Source: a virus
DNA length: 64,000 nt
IMG/VR virus record: IMGVR_UViG_3300008107_000019
Location: 1-64,000 of that record
Reading direction: 5' to 3' (one strand)
The notes beneath the pieces were generated by a model. It saw only the letters and a program-made list of their open reading frames with translations. It was not told the DNA's origin and made no database searches. Each line of letters starts with the position of its first letter. Positions within the stretch are counted from its first letter, which is position 1. Positions 28,901 through 41,294 of the stretch are shown one piece after another. The translations under genes and the position numbers were made by a program.

Positions 28901-31900
28901 CAGGCAACAGAAGATATAGCAAGAGCATTTAATGTTCTTGTTTATAACAGATTCTTTAAGAGCGGTCCAATTAAAGATTTAATGGAAGCAAAGAGGTTAA
29001 GACAGGCTAATTATCAGTTTAATGAATGGGAAGTTCCCATGATTAAAGTTGACCTTGATCCTAAAGCTGTTATTGTCAATGGAGTATCGGTCACACTTGG
29101 CAATAACCTTGCAAAGCTTCAGTTACAAATGCAAGAAGAACCTACATATCAACACATTGGTGGTAGGGATTCTTATATGAATATTTCTATGACTGTTTTT
29201 GGTGAAAAAGAATTAATAAAAATAAGAAAAATATTTGAACATATAAACGGCCTTGCCAGAATAGAACACTCTACTGGCGTTATAGGTTTTATGGGTATTA
29301 AAAATATAGTTTCAGGTTTAGCTGGCATTAAATATGTCATGCCACTCAGCTATGAAGTAAATACCATTCCAAATTTTCCACATGTTTACGACGTAAGAAT
29401 GTCTCTTGTTGATTTTGATATATTCCAGCAGCAAAGAGAGTCTATTTCCTCTAAACAACAAAGAGAGATGATAGAAACATTTGGGACTAAGAGGAATCCA
29501 TTCTTAAGAATCAAACAACTATGGGGCGCTTTCAATGCCTACCCAGACTTCCCATTGTCAATTAAAGATGGTAATGGCGAAGTAGTAGGAAACCTAGATC
29601 CAGATTATTATTTTAGATCTTTCGAAATGTTTGACGATGACATCATAGAACATCTTGCTCCTGAACAAGAAAAGATAAAGTCTTTTACTGTCACGCCCAA
29701 AGAGCTTAACACTCAATCTACAACAGATCAACAAAAAAATACCAATAGAATATTAAATGAAATTAAAACTATGGTTCAAAACAACCAAGTTAAAGAGCTA
29801 AAGGTTTATTTTGATAAAGAACAAATTGGAGTCCTTGAAGCATCTGCATATGTAGAAGGTGCAGTAAGAGAATTCTTTAAGGGACAAAATAAAAATCTGT
29901 TAATAGATTTCATTAAAGAGTATCCAGATGTCGATGACAAAACAGCTGTATTTGGTTTGACCGCTGCTCTGGGTTCTGGAACCATTAAATTAAACACCGC
30001 TGTTGGAGACTTGTCCTATAGCGATTCAACTGCAACTCAGCAGATACAAAATATACTCGAAACAAAAGAACAAGTAGTTTCCGAAGACGGTTATTTAAGC
30101 ATAGATCCAGATGAACTTACAATCCATCATACAATTACTTATGTTCCAGCAGAGGACAATCCTTCAGACGACAAGATGCCAGCTTTCTTGTTCCATGCAA
30201 ATGGTTATCATTTAGGTTATGTAAGTAAGTCTAATAATAGATTTTATTTTACAGTTGATGGAGTAAGACCACAAAAGGCAAACTCTGGAGATGGAACAGA
30301 TGGAAAGATTAGCTTTGTTCCTATCTCTGTTCCTTTTACAGACGCAGATGATCCAAGTAAGACTTACAAAAAGGGTGAAGGTAGTGCACACATATCCAGC
30401 CTTAAGGGTGCTGGATCAAACCTTGCAGACTTCAATGATCCATATTCTGGATCCTCAGGAGATTCACCAGAGGTAATGGCTACTTCTGCGGCAAATAGTA
30501 ATGTAGCAAAACACTGGGAAAGAATGCTTGTTGACACTAAGTATAGAGACTTGTCAGGAAGAATGATTAGAGCATTTCCTACATACATGCTGTGGCTTAT
30601 AGACGAAGGTGGTTATTTCTCTGGCGTTAAACTATTTGACAACTTCTATGGACTACAATCAATTATAGACTTCTCTGTTGTTCAGTCAGAAGATATTTTA
30701 GGAGATACTCTTATACTTAGAGTTTCTAATCTTTATTCTAAATTAACGACATCAGAATCAAGCCGCATCTTCGATGCAGAAGAAGAGTTTCAGAATGAAC
30801 AGCTAACTCAGCTTGAAGGAATTGAGTCAGTACTTGACAAGGCGTTGAACAGATCTAGAAATATGTTGGCACATATGGAAAATACATATGTTGTCGATAT
30901 CAATAGCATTAGACTAAAGCCGGGAGTAAGAGTTCACTTAAGAGGTGGATACGGATCAAATCCAAACTCCCTGCAAACAATATTTAATGGAACTATTACA
31001 TCTGTTGAGAACGGAGAAATAGTAACAATTACAGCGCAATCTGATGCTATTGAATTGAGTCCAATAGTTAACTCTACTAACAAAAAGGGTGACAGCGGAA
31101 AAATTGATGGTGGAATAAATACCGGATTTTGGTTATCTGAACCAAGAGACTTAATGGTAAGGCTTTTGACGATGGGTTCATCTAGAACTCGTGAGGCTAT
31201 TGCTCATGCAACAAGAGGAAGAATATTCTCTGAGAATAAATTTGGCATTAGACACTTTGGTCAAATACTTTATGAACCACTTAATGATTTAGAAGCAGCT
31301 AAAAATGAAGCAGTAGTTTCTCAAGTGAAAGACAGTTTTGATTCATTAGGTGATGCAAGCGGAACCGCATGGGGAATGGGTTCTGCTATGGGTATTTTAT
31401 CTTCAGGAACAAATGAAGGTAGTGGAAGTTTCTTTGGAATTGGACCAGAAGTTAGAGTTCCAGGAATTTCTTTAATGAAAACCCTTTGGGCTAACTTTAG
31501 TTCACAAAGAGATTTTGAAATATTTAAAAGAAATATATATCCAGGAAATGGAACTGGTATAGCTCAGTTCCTTGGAGGAGACCTTGGAGATGGATGGTCA
31601 ACAGTTGCCAGTATTACCCCAGAAGATAAGCCAAACGAAAGACTTAACTATATTGGCAGGGTTACCGATTACTCATGGAATGGATTGGTAGCAAGCAACA
31701 GTGTAGGAAACGCCGATGCAAAAAGCGTTATTGATGCACATGGTAAGCCAAACCAAATAAATAACAGTAATGGCTCTGCAGACTTCGCTAAAACTGCACT
31801 AACAGGAGCAATCGCCGCTGCAGGAATTGCCGTCACAGGAGGATTAGGTGCTCCAATTATCGGTGGAATTTTAACTGGTGGTGGACTACTCGGCGTATTA

Positions 31901-34900
31901 AGCGGAAGAGGTGGAACAAATCTATTTAATGCAATGGGTATTACTTCCGGCATGGACGACGACCTTCCTGGTCTTGATGAAGTATCATTTAGAGCACAGA
32001 CATACATGAGAACAGTTTGGGATCTCTTTCAAATGTGTGCAAGACTGCTTCCAAATTATATTGTTGCCATTAGACCATTTGAAGATAGATCAACTGTATT
32101 TTATGGAAAACCACATTGGCTATATACATCTGGAGTTGTTCCATTGACTACTGGATATCCGGGAACAAAAAAGGCTGAAGAGCTTGGTATTTCTGCGCCA
32201 AAAGAAGTTGACGTTGATCAAATCCTTGAATCAACAATGCAAAAACTTAACGAGAGTTCAAATCCGTTAGCGGATTCTGCTGCTTTTAGTGATATGAATA
32301 GTTCTTTAATAACAATTCAAGACGTAATGGGTCAGCAATTAACTACATCAGCAGGTGGCGTTTATATACCTGCTGATAAGCTTAAGGATGAAAATGGCAA
32401 GAGTAGAGTTATAGCTTTTGGTTATCAGTCAACAATGGAATACAGAGATGGTTCTGGTAATAAAGTTGCAAAACTTCCAGAATCTTTCGGTTTTGCTACA
32501 ATCGGTTTTCACCTTCCAATAAGCTCAGAAGATGCAGTTGATGTTCCTCTTGATGAAAATCAAATAAAATCACATAAACAAATTGATCAACTTCCACTAA
32601 GATATAGATTCCCATTCTTTACAGATAGAGAAGATAAGATTGTCCTTGAAGATTTTGCTTACTATGCGCTCGGAGATCAACTTGGTTCTTGGAACAACCA
32701 CAATGCAGACTATCTAAAGCTTGCAACTGATAAATGGTCTTACGGAGAAGGCGTAGGTGGAACGAAATCTGAAACAAAATGGATTCAACTTCTCAAGGTG
32801 GAAACAAGTAAGTATGCCGGAATCTCTACCGTAGATGAAGGACTGCTTAAAAACCAAAATGGTTTACCTTTTGCAATGCACTTAAATTCATCAAACATAC
32901 CTAGTTTCAAAGATGCTGAAACTGAAGTCGCAGATTTGTATATATTCCAAGAAAAGTTAGGAAACTCTGTTTCTGGAACTCAACCAAATATAAGAATGCC
33001 ATTGCCAGATAATCCATCTTTAGTTAAAGGTGAGACTAAAGCCAACGTTTATGGTATTCTAAAAGGAAATCCAAGTTTTGATACAAACGCAGCTGCTTTA
33101 AGAGATTGGAAAGCGCCAAAAACTCCGGAAGACGAACAATTTTACATTGCCATGAGATGGCCATATGAACCATCAAGTTCTTTTAGTGAAAATAGCGTGG
33201 AGCAGTTCATACAAAACAATGGAGGTTACACACCAGTAGGAAATGCAAAGTCTTACCAGGAAAGAAAAGTTATGGTTTACAGCCCAACTACTGGTAAAGC
33301 TGTAGTTTGCAGGCCTGCTTATTATCTTTGGGGTAAAGATACTGTTAGTATAATTAAACCTTACGATAATACAGTTGAAACCCCCAACGGAACCACAACT
33401 TTTTCTACTGATAGATATGGAAATACAGTTAATCCTGCATTGGAAACCGGATCACACTGGGGCGTAGGTGGACATAATGCCCTTCAGCTTGGGGATGAAG
33501 TAAAACTTAGCGCACTTGTTTCACCAGATGCAGCCTATTACCTTGGGATGATGAATCTCACCCCTGCTGAAAAAACAGTATGGTCTGATGGAAGATATTC
33601 AAAAAATGAAGACGACTGGAATAACGCTGAAGCAGCAGTAAAAGCATCTGCCGCAGCAGGTGTAGCACCTTTCCCTGTTCCTAGAAAATGTTACTATGCG
33701 TTTGTTCCAGATGACATGCCACTAGGAGTAGTCCCAGATGCAGTGCTTCCTGTAGATGAGTTTGCTCCTCCTGGTCAAGAAAATCTTCTTGATTTTAATT
33801 CAAATAAAAAAATAATATCTTTTGGATTATTTAAGAATAAGAGATTAACTCAACAAAATCCATCATATAATTCGACTGGTTCTTCTGATGAGAATTTCTT
33901 TGAGTTTCAATTAGCAGATTCAGTAAAAATAGAAGATTCTTTAAGCGCCTACGGCAGATTAGAGATAGCTGGCAACCCTCTTGGTGAAGGTGGATTGTAT
34001 GGCCCTGGTTCAGGAGACTATTTTGACATGGTCAAAAACGGTGACTGGAAAGCTATTGATGACCTAAAGAAGGTATTAGAAGACGAAAAGAAAGATAGAT
34101 CAAGCTTTGCCGGCAAACGATTTACAGAAGTATTTAATGAACTTGAGCCTAAATCTGTAGAAGCTAGAAATTATTATGACGAAGACTATGCTCCTAGTAT
34201 TTCAGTTATAGCTGGAAACGGAAGAACGCTTCAGCAAGCAATAGAAATATGGGATCAATTTAGAGCCGGATACCATACTTACTCTAATGTTAAAGAAGCC
34301 TTCCAAAGAGCTTACGGACTACCTGCCGATGGTCCAGAAAGCGAAATTGAGCTTGGAGAATTTTTGAGAGGTGGATTTGATCTTAGTTCTAGACTAGGAG
34401 ATAAGGGTGTTACTTCTGGAAATCAAAGTGCTAGAAAATATATAGAAGATTTAGAAAAGCGATACGCAACCCAAGATTCTGACACTCAAGAAGCAGCAGA
34501 AGCAACAAGAAATAATATTAATAATGTTTTTAGAAACTACTCAGAATCTGGTGGAACAGCAGAAGATGAATTTTCATTAGTATTTGGTGACTCTTTCTTC
34601 AGTGGACCAGATTGGGTTAAAGAAGAAAACGGAATTGCTCAATCAGCTGTCAAAATCAATTCAGAAAAAATTAGACAGGGATTAGAAAAAGCAAGAGAGA
34701 ATTTTATTGACAACCCTGATTCATCAAGTGGTCTCATTAGTTATTTTAACGAATTATTAAATGATAAAATGGATAATATTTTATCAATAATAGAAGGCTC
34801 ACTAGCCGCATCAGGAATAACTGACCAATCTAAGAAAGATGAATACATAGCATCTATAAAAACTCCAAGACAGTTATTCTTATTTATGGTTGGAGCTTTT

Positions 34901-37882
34901 AGAAATAGAATGTGGCAAGATCCTTATGCAAGAGCATGGTTAGTTTTAAAGCCAAATAGAAAGCTAGTTGGCGATGACAAGTGGGACTTTAATCCTGTGT
35001 TAAAAATTTTCCAAGCATACATAGATCCAAATGAGGATTACGCAAAAACTCCTGCAAAATTTACAAAACTTCTTGCTCAAAATAGATCAGAAGGCAGCAG
35101 TGCTACAAACATAGTTGGAAAATGGGCAGAAGATGTTGGTGGTTTCTGGGACAAGAATATAGGTCCACTCTTTACTGCGCTTGGAGACTCCTTAAGTGGT
35201 CTGGTCAATTTATTTAGAATGTCAATGATGCAACTTGGTTATGGTCTATCTCAGGTTGGACAGATGTCAAAGCAAGCAAATATTCTAAACAAAGTTCTTA
35301 ATGACTCAATATATTACTCGTTGGGAAGACCAGGCTCTCTTTTAAGAGCAGTTGACAATCCATTCACAAGAGAGTACGCAGAGCCTGTTATTGAAGTCAG
35401 ACAGCCTTTCCAAAGAATTCACTATTTAAGCTCTTTCTCTCATATTCTTTCAAATGGAATAACAGAAAATTTAAATGGAGTAGCAACCATGGTCACCGCT
35501 GTTTCTGACGGAAAGTATCCAGTTACAGTAGCAATGGACAAATCAGCTCCTGCAGAAAGGCAAGTGGAAAAAACAGTTGAAACTGGACTGTTCTTTGACA
35601 ATGCTACGGGATCTGGTTTATTCGGAGCCTTGCATCCAATACTTCATCCTTTTGAATTTGCTAGAGGAATTTCAAAGTTTGCGCAAGGAACACCAGATGA
35701 AATGCTTGCAAGAAGAGTTGCTTTAGCTCACCTTAAGGAATCTCTCAAAGATATATATACAGGTGAAATCTTAATTATAGGTAATGCCGACATAAGGCCA
35801 CATGACATCGTATATCTTGCTGACGTTTACGAAAGAATGTACGGCATGTTTGAGGTTGAGCAAGTTGTACATCATTTTACTTCAGAGCTTGGATTTGTTA
35901 CATCAATAACTCCAAATGCCTTAGTTACTGTTAATGACCCAGCTAAATGGTTTATGTCATCATGGGTTGGCACATGGATGCATATGCAGGCTCTAAGAAA
36001 CGATACAAGGCTATATATGAGCTCTCTTGGCTCTGGAGTTAACGCAATGGAACAAATGAGCGTAGATGGCTTAGCTGATTCTTTGCAAACTCAAATGGTT
36101 GGCGGTATTCAATTTACCCATGGAGCATCTGCCTTAACAAAAGATATCATGGCACACTTTACCTCTGAGGGAGTAAATGATATCAACGCTCAGGTTAAGG
36201 GTCTGGTAGCACAAGGATCCGCTGCTGCTTCTGGACAAATAGCACTTGGTGGAATGGGGGCAATGTTTGCCGGAGCAACGGCACTAGGAGCCACTGCAGC
36301 CACAATAGCATCTTTTGCTGTTCCAGGAGCTGGATTATTAGTTAAGGGACTATCTGCTGGCTTAGGAGCAGGAGCTGGTGGAAAACTGGCATGGAAGGGC
36401 TGGAGTTGGATAAGAGACAACGTATTAGACCAACATGGCTGTTACATCCAATATCTCAATAGAAATGGCAAGGCTATGGACGCAGGGCTTGGCCTAAGTG
36501 GTCAGGGCATGGTGGTTGGAAGATATCATACAAAGAAACTTCTTCCTGGAATATTGGGTGTTCAATCTAAGATAAGAACAGCAGAAGGTTATTCTTATAT
36601 TAGAACTAACGATTTGCTTTCTAAGTTGGGCTGGAAAGAAAAAGAAATTAATGATTTAGTTAGATACATAGACTTTGAAAACGCTCTAGTTAATTCACAG
36701 GTTCTTAGATACTCTGGAATAGGCCCAGAAAAAGCTGGACTAAATAGATACTTTAAAGTTATATGTAAAGTTGAAGAAGTTATAGACGGTGACACAATAG
36801 ATGTTGTAGACCTTCTTGATACTTCAGGAAAAAAATTCAGAATAAGATTTGATGGAATTAACACTCCTGAAATTAATGTTATTAAAACAGATATAAACGT
36901 ATCTGGAAAAATTGCAAGCATCACAAATGTATCAATCCTTAACGGAAAAGCTACAATAACAACAGAATCTGATCATGGATTTTTGATTGACGAAGTTTCT
37001 GTACTAAATATTCAAAATCCAGGTAATATCTATCTACTAAACGGTTCACACAAGATAGAAGCAGTACCTAGTTCAAACTCATTTGTCATAGCAACAACTC
37101 TACCTAATAGTACGAATGCTAAAACTGGTGTTGCTAGAGTTTATGTAAACACTTCTGGAGAGTATATAAATTCTTCTTCACCTGGTGGAAAAGCAAAAAT
37201 GTTTACTATAAACGCCCTTAAAGATAAGATTTTTGTTTTAAGAATATCTCCAGAAAATGTAACAGGATCTTTTACTGAGCAAGATTTTGAGGCTGGTTCA
37301 ACAAGGTCTTTAGAAAGAAAAATGATAAACGGCAGTCCTGTTCCAGCTTATTATGATAAAGACGTTTTTGGAGAAAGAGTTCTTGGAGTAGTCTTTTATA
37401 AGACCGCAGAACAGTCTATTGAAACAATAGTAAGAGAGGCTAATTTCCTATTTGATAAGTATAAGAAAGCATCTCAGTCAGATCTTTTGTCTCAGCTCGC
37501 CTCAAGTTTTTCTCCTGGAGTTTTTGCGGACAGATATTCTGACCTTTTGGATAAAGCAAAAGTTATCAATAAAGTTGACTACTTCTCTGATTACGCAAGT
37601 GCTTCTATACAAAATATATCAGCAGATTTAAAAAAGACATATAACGCTTATGTTTCTCTGAGAGTAGTCCAATATATATATGAAAGAGTTTCGGAATGGC
37701 CTAATGTTGAATGGGATGAGTACTATGATGATGGTACGCCAGTTTCTTTAAATTATGAGTTAATTGTTAACGGCCTTGCAAAAGTTTATACAAAAGGTCT
37801 GTTGATAGAGCAGCCTTCTGTAATAGACTCGTATGAAAACGCAGGTCTACCAACTCAGGTTACGGTAAATAGGAGCAATTAA
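25966..37882 (+). CDS. giant baseplate hub protein (3971 residues) with C-terminal SNase-like domain, +1 shift at CGG
   Basis: The zero frame gives 96 codons, meets CGG at 26254, and would stop at 26274; the +1 frame continues 3875 codons. Visible parts: two related beta domains near residues 500 and 1020 (FHFRLGAANFYVPPISI; VDLDPKAVIVNG with MSLVDFDIF); a gpD/gp27-like hub region near 1650 (LKPGVRVHLRGGYGS, FNGTITSVENGEIVTITAQ); another near 3270 (ADIRPHDIVYLADVYERM); a Gly/Ala-rich hydrophobic stretch at 3420-3480; then a thermonuclease-like domain from about 3596: VIDGDTIDV, FRIRFDGINTPE and FGERVLGVVFY. The nuclease-like domain holds an inserted beta domain. GINTPE has Asn where staphylococcal nuclease has Asp40, a calcium ligand, so activity is uncertain. 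Confidence 0.75.
26254..26257 (+). other. +1 recoding site 2: TAC-CGG-A read as TAC-GGA
   Basis: In-frame CGG at codon 97 of the giant hub gene. Zero frame stops at 26272-26274; the +1 frame (GGRGGEDGRGNHVFG after the first Gly) is open to 37882. There is no start codon with a ribosome-binding site in the first 160 bases of the +1 frame, so independent initiation is unlikely. Confidence 0.85.
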
Positions 37883-37883
37883 A

Positions 37884-39912
37884 ATGCCTGATTTTAATTA
37901 TAATATAGATGACCTTTCTGACACTTCCGCTTTAGCAAGTAAAACCTCTTCTGCATTCTATCCTTCTGGAGAACCATTAAAGACTAGCTATTCTGTTTCT
38001 GGAGATGTCAATAGAACGCTAACACAAAGAGATATTCAAGGGGTTCTCTCGCGGAGATGCTCTCTATAGGTCTCCTAATTTTGCTCTGCAGATATCAAAC
38101 CAAAATGCTCAATCAAGTATAAACTCAATACTTTCCTCTATCGGTGGACCAGATGCCAATAATCTAGAGATACAGGATCCTAATAGTCAAAACGAAAATG
38201 CAACACTAAAAGGATCTGCTGCAGCAAAAATGATTGTTTCAAAAACTTCATTAGGTAAAAAATCTTTGTCTTTTGGTACAAGAGACTTTATATCTGAATT
38301 AGAAAACTCAATAACTCAAGGGTCTGGAACAACAGGCGATAATCATCAAGATACTGAGAACTTTACTTTTGATCCAACAAAAGGTGGTCAATCTGAAGTA
38401 AGAGTTATAACTATCAAGGAAGCTCTTTCAAATGAAGAAGCAAAAGTGTATGATGAAAAAATTAAAGAGATAAGAGATAAGGGAATAGTTACAAGTAAAC
38501 ATGTTCCTTATGTTGCTAACTTTCCTCAAACAAACGTAAGCCTAAAAGCCACTGCAGCAAGAGATCTTCCTAGTTATGTTTCTCAACCTGATTTTAATTT
38601 TGCTAAATTTAATGGACAAACTGTTCTTCCATGCGCATCTTTAATGGAACTTTTATTAGTTCTTGATTCTAAGATAGTTATCAAAGGAGACTTTTCTTTA
38701 GATAGAGGAGCTTTAATATCGGGTGGAAAAGCAGTTGTAGAAAATGCAACACTTAACGACCATAGTACTGGTAGAGGCATAGACATAGGAAAAATTGGAC
38801 CAAACGATTCAGAAATATATTCAACTTGGGCTAAAAATATTGACATTAATAGAAAAGCTTTTTTGCTTCTTTTAGATACATTAAATGCAATTGATGAATC
38901 AATTCTTCCTGACTTAATAGTTTTTGATGATAGATTAGCTACTGAATTTGGGATGGTCACAGGAAAATTTGATATAGACAATAGGGAAGTGAACCTTAAT
39001 GGAATCTTGCAGAAGCAGTATCCAAAATTAAGAAAGATTAATTTTCATCCAGACAGTGGGCACCAAGACCATTTTCATATAGCTTTTTCTCCACAAAGAG
39101 CCGGAACATACCAAGACTATGTTGACTATGATTATTCTTCAAGCGGATCCTCTACAGATTTTGACGGAGTAGCCACAGGAGAATCTACAGCGACTTCTGA
39201 AATATTTAGAAGCTATATAAATAGTAATGAAAAAATAAAAAATAGAAATGCACTTTATAAAGCGTTGATTGACTATGGTGGATTTAGGCCAGAAAGTGCA
39301 GCAATATTTATGATGATTGCAGAAAGAGAATCTAATATAGGTGCAGATTCATTTAACGGTAATATAGGTACTCGTGATTACTCTATAGGTTTATGGCAAA
39401 CTAATTTTTATGGAGTTTCAGCTTTTATAGAAAGAGACATAGAAATTCCAGTAGGTACACCTGGTGGAATTACTAAAAAGAAATACAAGGCATATAAGCT
39501 TTTGTTTAAGGATCACGATAAATTTAGTCCAAAAATTGTTGGAAAAGATACAGCTATAGCAAAAATGGAAGAGCTTACAACTAAAGGTAAGGCTTATTCT
39601 GACCCAATCTTATGGACACCGATTGCACAGATAGCTGTTTTGAAGATGCAAGTTCAAAATTATATTAACAATAAAGGTTTAAACAGAAGGGGCTGGTATT
39701 ATTCGCCTTGGGGGGAATATGGCGGCGGACCTGAGTATGGCTGGATTACTAAATTAAAGTTTAAAACAGCAGTAGAATTTTATGTAAAGAATAATCCAGG
39801 AAAAACAGAAGAAGATTTAAAAAAACACTGTCGACCATTTATTGAAAATATGGAAAATACAGCAGGAAAGACGGTTTATAATCAGTGGCTTAACGGGCAG
39901 GTGTTTGGATGA
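37884..39912 (+). CDS. tail lysin: M15-type peptidase plus lysozyme-like domain, +1 shift at CGG
   Basis: 56 zero-frame codons precede CGG at 38052; the +1 frame continues 619 codons, total 675 residues. The first domain carries the zinc-site pattern of M15 D-Ala-D-Ala carboxypeptidases/endolysins: HSTGRGIDIG (H293, D299) and GHQDHFHI (HxxHxH, about 393-398). The second domain has MIAERESNIGADSF (Glu about 483 as catalytic acid) and DYSIGLWQTNF, as in lysozyme-like transglycosylases. Together they would cut both peptide and glycan of the host wall during tail penetration. All catalytic residues lie after the shift, so the short zero-frame product (61 residues) is inactive. It begins two bases after the hub gene. 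Confidence 0.8.
38052..38055 (+). other. +1 recoding site 3: TCG-CGG-A read as TCG-GGA
   Basis: In-frame CGG at codon 57 of the lysin gene. Zero frame stops at 38067-38069. After skipping C, GGA GAT GCT and following codons stay open across the stretch 38053-38229, joining the lysin body with no internal stop. Confidence 0.85.
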
Positions 39913-40266
39913 TATACCCTAAATTTGACCAAAAAATAAATGATCAAATTCAATCTTCAAGGATGCAACAAGCCAAAACTAGAATGGCAACAGTTGCTTC
40001 TTATGATAAAATTAAAAATACTTTAACTCTAATTATGGAGTCACAGTATTCTGATACAATTGGAAACATAGTTGGAGATGTCCCATGTCCAAATATATAT
40101 CGGAATTCAAACAGTTGCCCCAGAGCCTGGTGATAGATGTATAGTTGGTTTTAGTGACGAAAATGAAAGATATCCTTTTGTAATTAATTTTGTTAATGAC
40201 TACGCTAATGAAAAGCTTTTAAATAATGGAATAGCAAATACTGGAATACCAAGGTATATGATTTAA
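39909..40266 (+). CDS. baseplate hub/spike OB-fold protein (gp5/gpV type), +1 shift at CGG
   Basis: 64 zero-frame codons then CGG at 40101, and 54 more residues in +1, total 118. The joined product reads RMATVASYDKIKNTLTLIME, then VGDVPCPN, IYGIQTVAPEPGDRCIVGF and RYPFVINFVND, the order expected for the OB-fold of gp5/gpV spike proteins (strand pair, PxP loop, xxPxxGDxVxVxF, then a final strand). Neither frame alone contains a whole fold. The start ATG overlaps the lysin stop by four bases. It is the smallest of the seven shifted genes and the clearest demonstration that the two frames encode one domain. Confidence 0.75.
40101..40104 (+). other. +1 recoding site 4: TAT-CGG-A read as TAT-GGA
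   Basis: In-frame CGG at codon 65, in the middle of an OB-fold. Zero frame continues only as RNSNSCPRAW and stops at 40131-40133. The +1 frame gives GIQTVAPEPGDRCIVGF, which completes the domain. Confidence 0.85.
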
Positions 40267-40267
40267 T

Positions 40268-40921
40268 ATGGTAAATAAAAAAATCCTCGAAAATGACGTA
40301 ACTAAAAATATAGACAACTTTAATGAAGCTGAAGAGTTGCGTAAAAGAAATACTTTCTCAAGAAGAGAGGTCGGCCTAACACACCCCGACACAAGTGCCT
40401 TTGTGAGACTGAACGACAGAGGCGAAGTTGAGATATTTGCTGGAGAAGAGCTTGGTATTATAATTAGCCCTTCAAGCAGGTCGATATCCATATTTGCTGA
40501 CGTGGTTAAAATTGTTACAAAAGAAGACTATGGATTAAGATGGAATAATATGAGTTTTAATTATTCTGGAGATACATTCAATGAGCCATCTTTAGTTAAA
40601 ACCAATGAAAAAGAGATTAACTCTGGATTTAATTACGCTAATTATTATCTAGAAGCACTTACTGATCTTGAGGTTTTGGAGAAAGAAACTAATGTTGTTA
40701 CTATTAGTGGGGAGTACGGGTTTTCGAAAAATCCAGTCGATTCAGAGTCAAACTCAATAACTATGGTTTCTGGAAAGATATCTGAAGAAGATTACGCTCT
40801 TTTAAAGGAATATAGTTTTACTAATTCTCAAGAAAAAGTAGATTATATGAAAAAGCTTCTTGAGTCTGGTTTTACATTTAATCAAGCTAGGGAAAAGACA
40901 ATGAGGGACAAGGGTGTCTGA
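40268..40921 (+). CDS. baseplate/spike-associated beta protein
   Basis: 217 residues starting one base after the OB-fold gene. The segment SAFVRLNDRGEVEIFAGEEL followed by GIIISPSSRSISIFADVVKI is a regular series of short strands, like the beta-helical or OB-linked parts of central spikes. The C-terminal 80 residues become helical and charged (EDYALLKEYSFTNSQEKVDY). It sits between hub and wedge genes and overlaps the gp25-like gene by 8 bases. I infer a role at the hub-spike interface; there is no specific motif. Confidence 0.5.
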   Translation: MVNKKILENDVTKNIDNFNEAEELRKRNTFSRREVGLTHPDTSAFVRLNDRGEVEIFAGEELGIIISPSSRSISIFADVVKIVTKEDYGLRWNNMSFNYSGDTFNEPSLVKTNEKEINSGFNYANYYLEALTDLEVLEKETNVVTISGEYGFSKNPVDSESNSITMVSGKISEEDYALLKEYSFTNSQEKVDYMKKLLESGFTFNQAREKTMRDKGV

Positions 40922-41294
40922 TCTATTTTTAACGCTAGATGGCGATCTAATGATGAATGGCAATAAAGATATAGCCAAAGTAAACTCCGCTGTACAAAAT
41001 GACATTCAACAAGTTTATATTAGATTAATGACTGAACCAGGAGACTTTCATGCATATCCTAGTTTAGGAGTAGACCTTTCAGTTCTCTACGGCATGCCGC
41101 AAACAAAATCAACTGGCGATACAGGTAGGATGCTAATCCTATCTGCTATGGAACGAGAGGGAGTTTTTAAAGGTAAGAATGTTACCATAGAAGCTGTCCC
41201 AACTGGTCCTGATACAATTAGATTCGATGTTCACGTACAATCTGGTGCATCTAATCCAGTGACATTAAGCATTAAGCAGAATCTAGGAGCATAA
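40914..41294 (+). CDS. baseplate wedge protein, gp25/gpW-like
   Basis: 126 residues. LFLTLDGDLMMNGNKDIAKV, then AVQNDIQQVYIRLMTEPGDF and YPSLGVDLSVLYG are the family's hallmarks: a lead strand, the AxxQxIxxxLxTxxGE helix and the PxxGxDL turn (T4 gp25, P2 gpW). The position just before the J/gp6-like gene is conserved in contractile systems. It helps start sheath polymerisation at the baseplate and links wedges. The 8-base overlap with the upstream gene suggests coupled translation. Confidence 0.8.
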   Translation: MSDLFLTLDGDLMMNGNKDIAKVNSAVQNDIQQVYIRLMTEPGDFHAYPSLGVDLSVLYGMPQTKSTGDTGRMLILSAMEREGVFKGKNVTIEAVPTGPDTIRFDVHVQSGASNPVTLSIKQNLGA

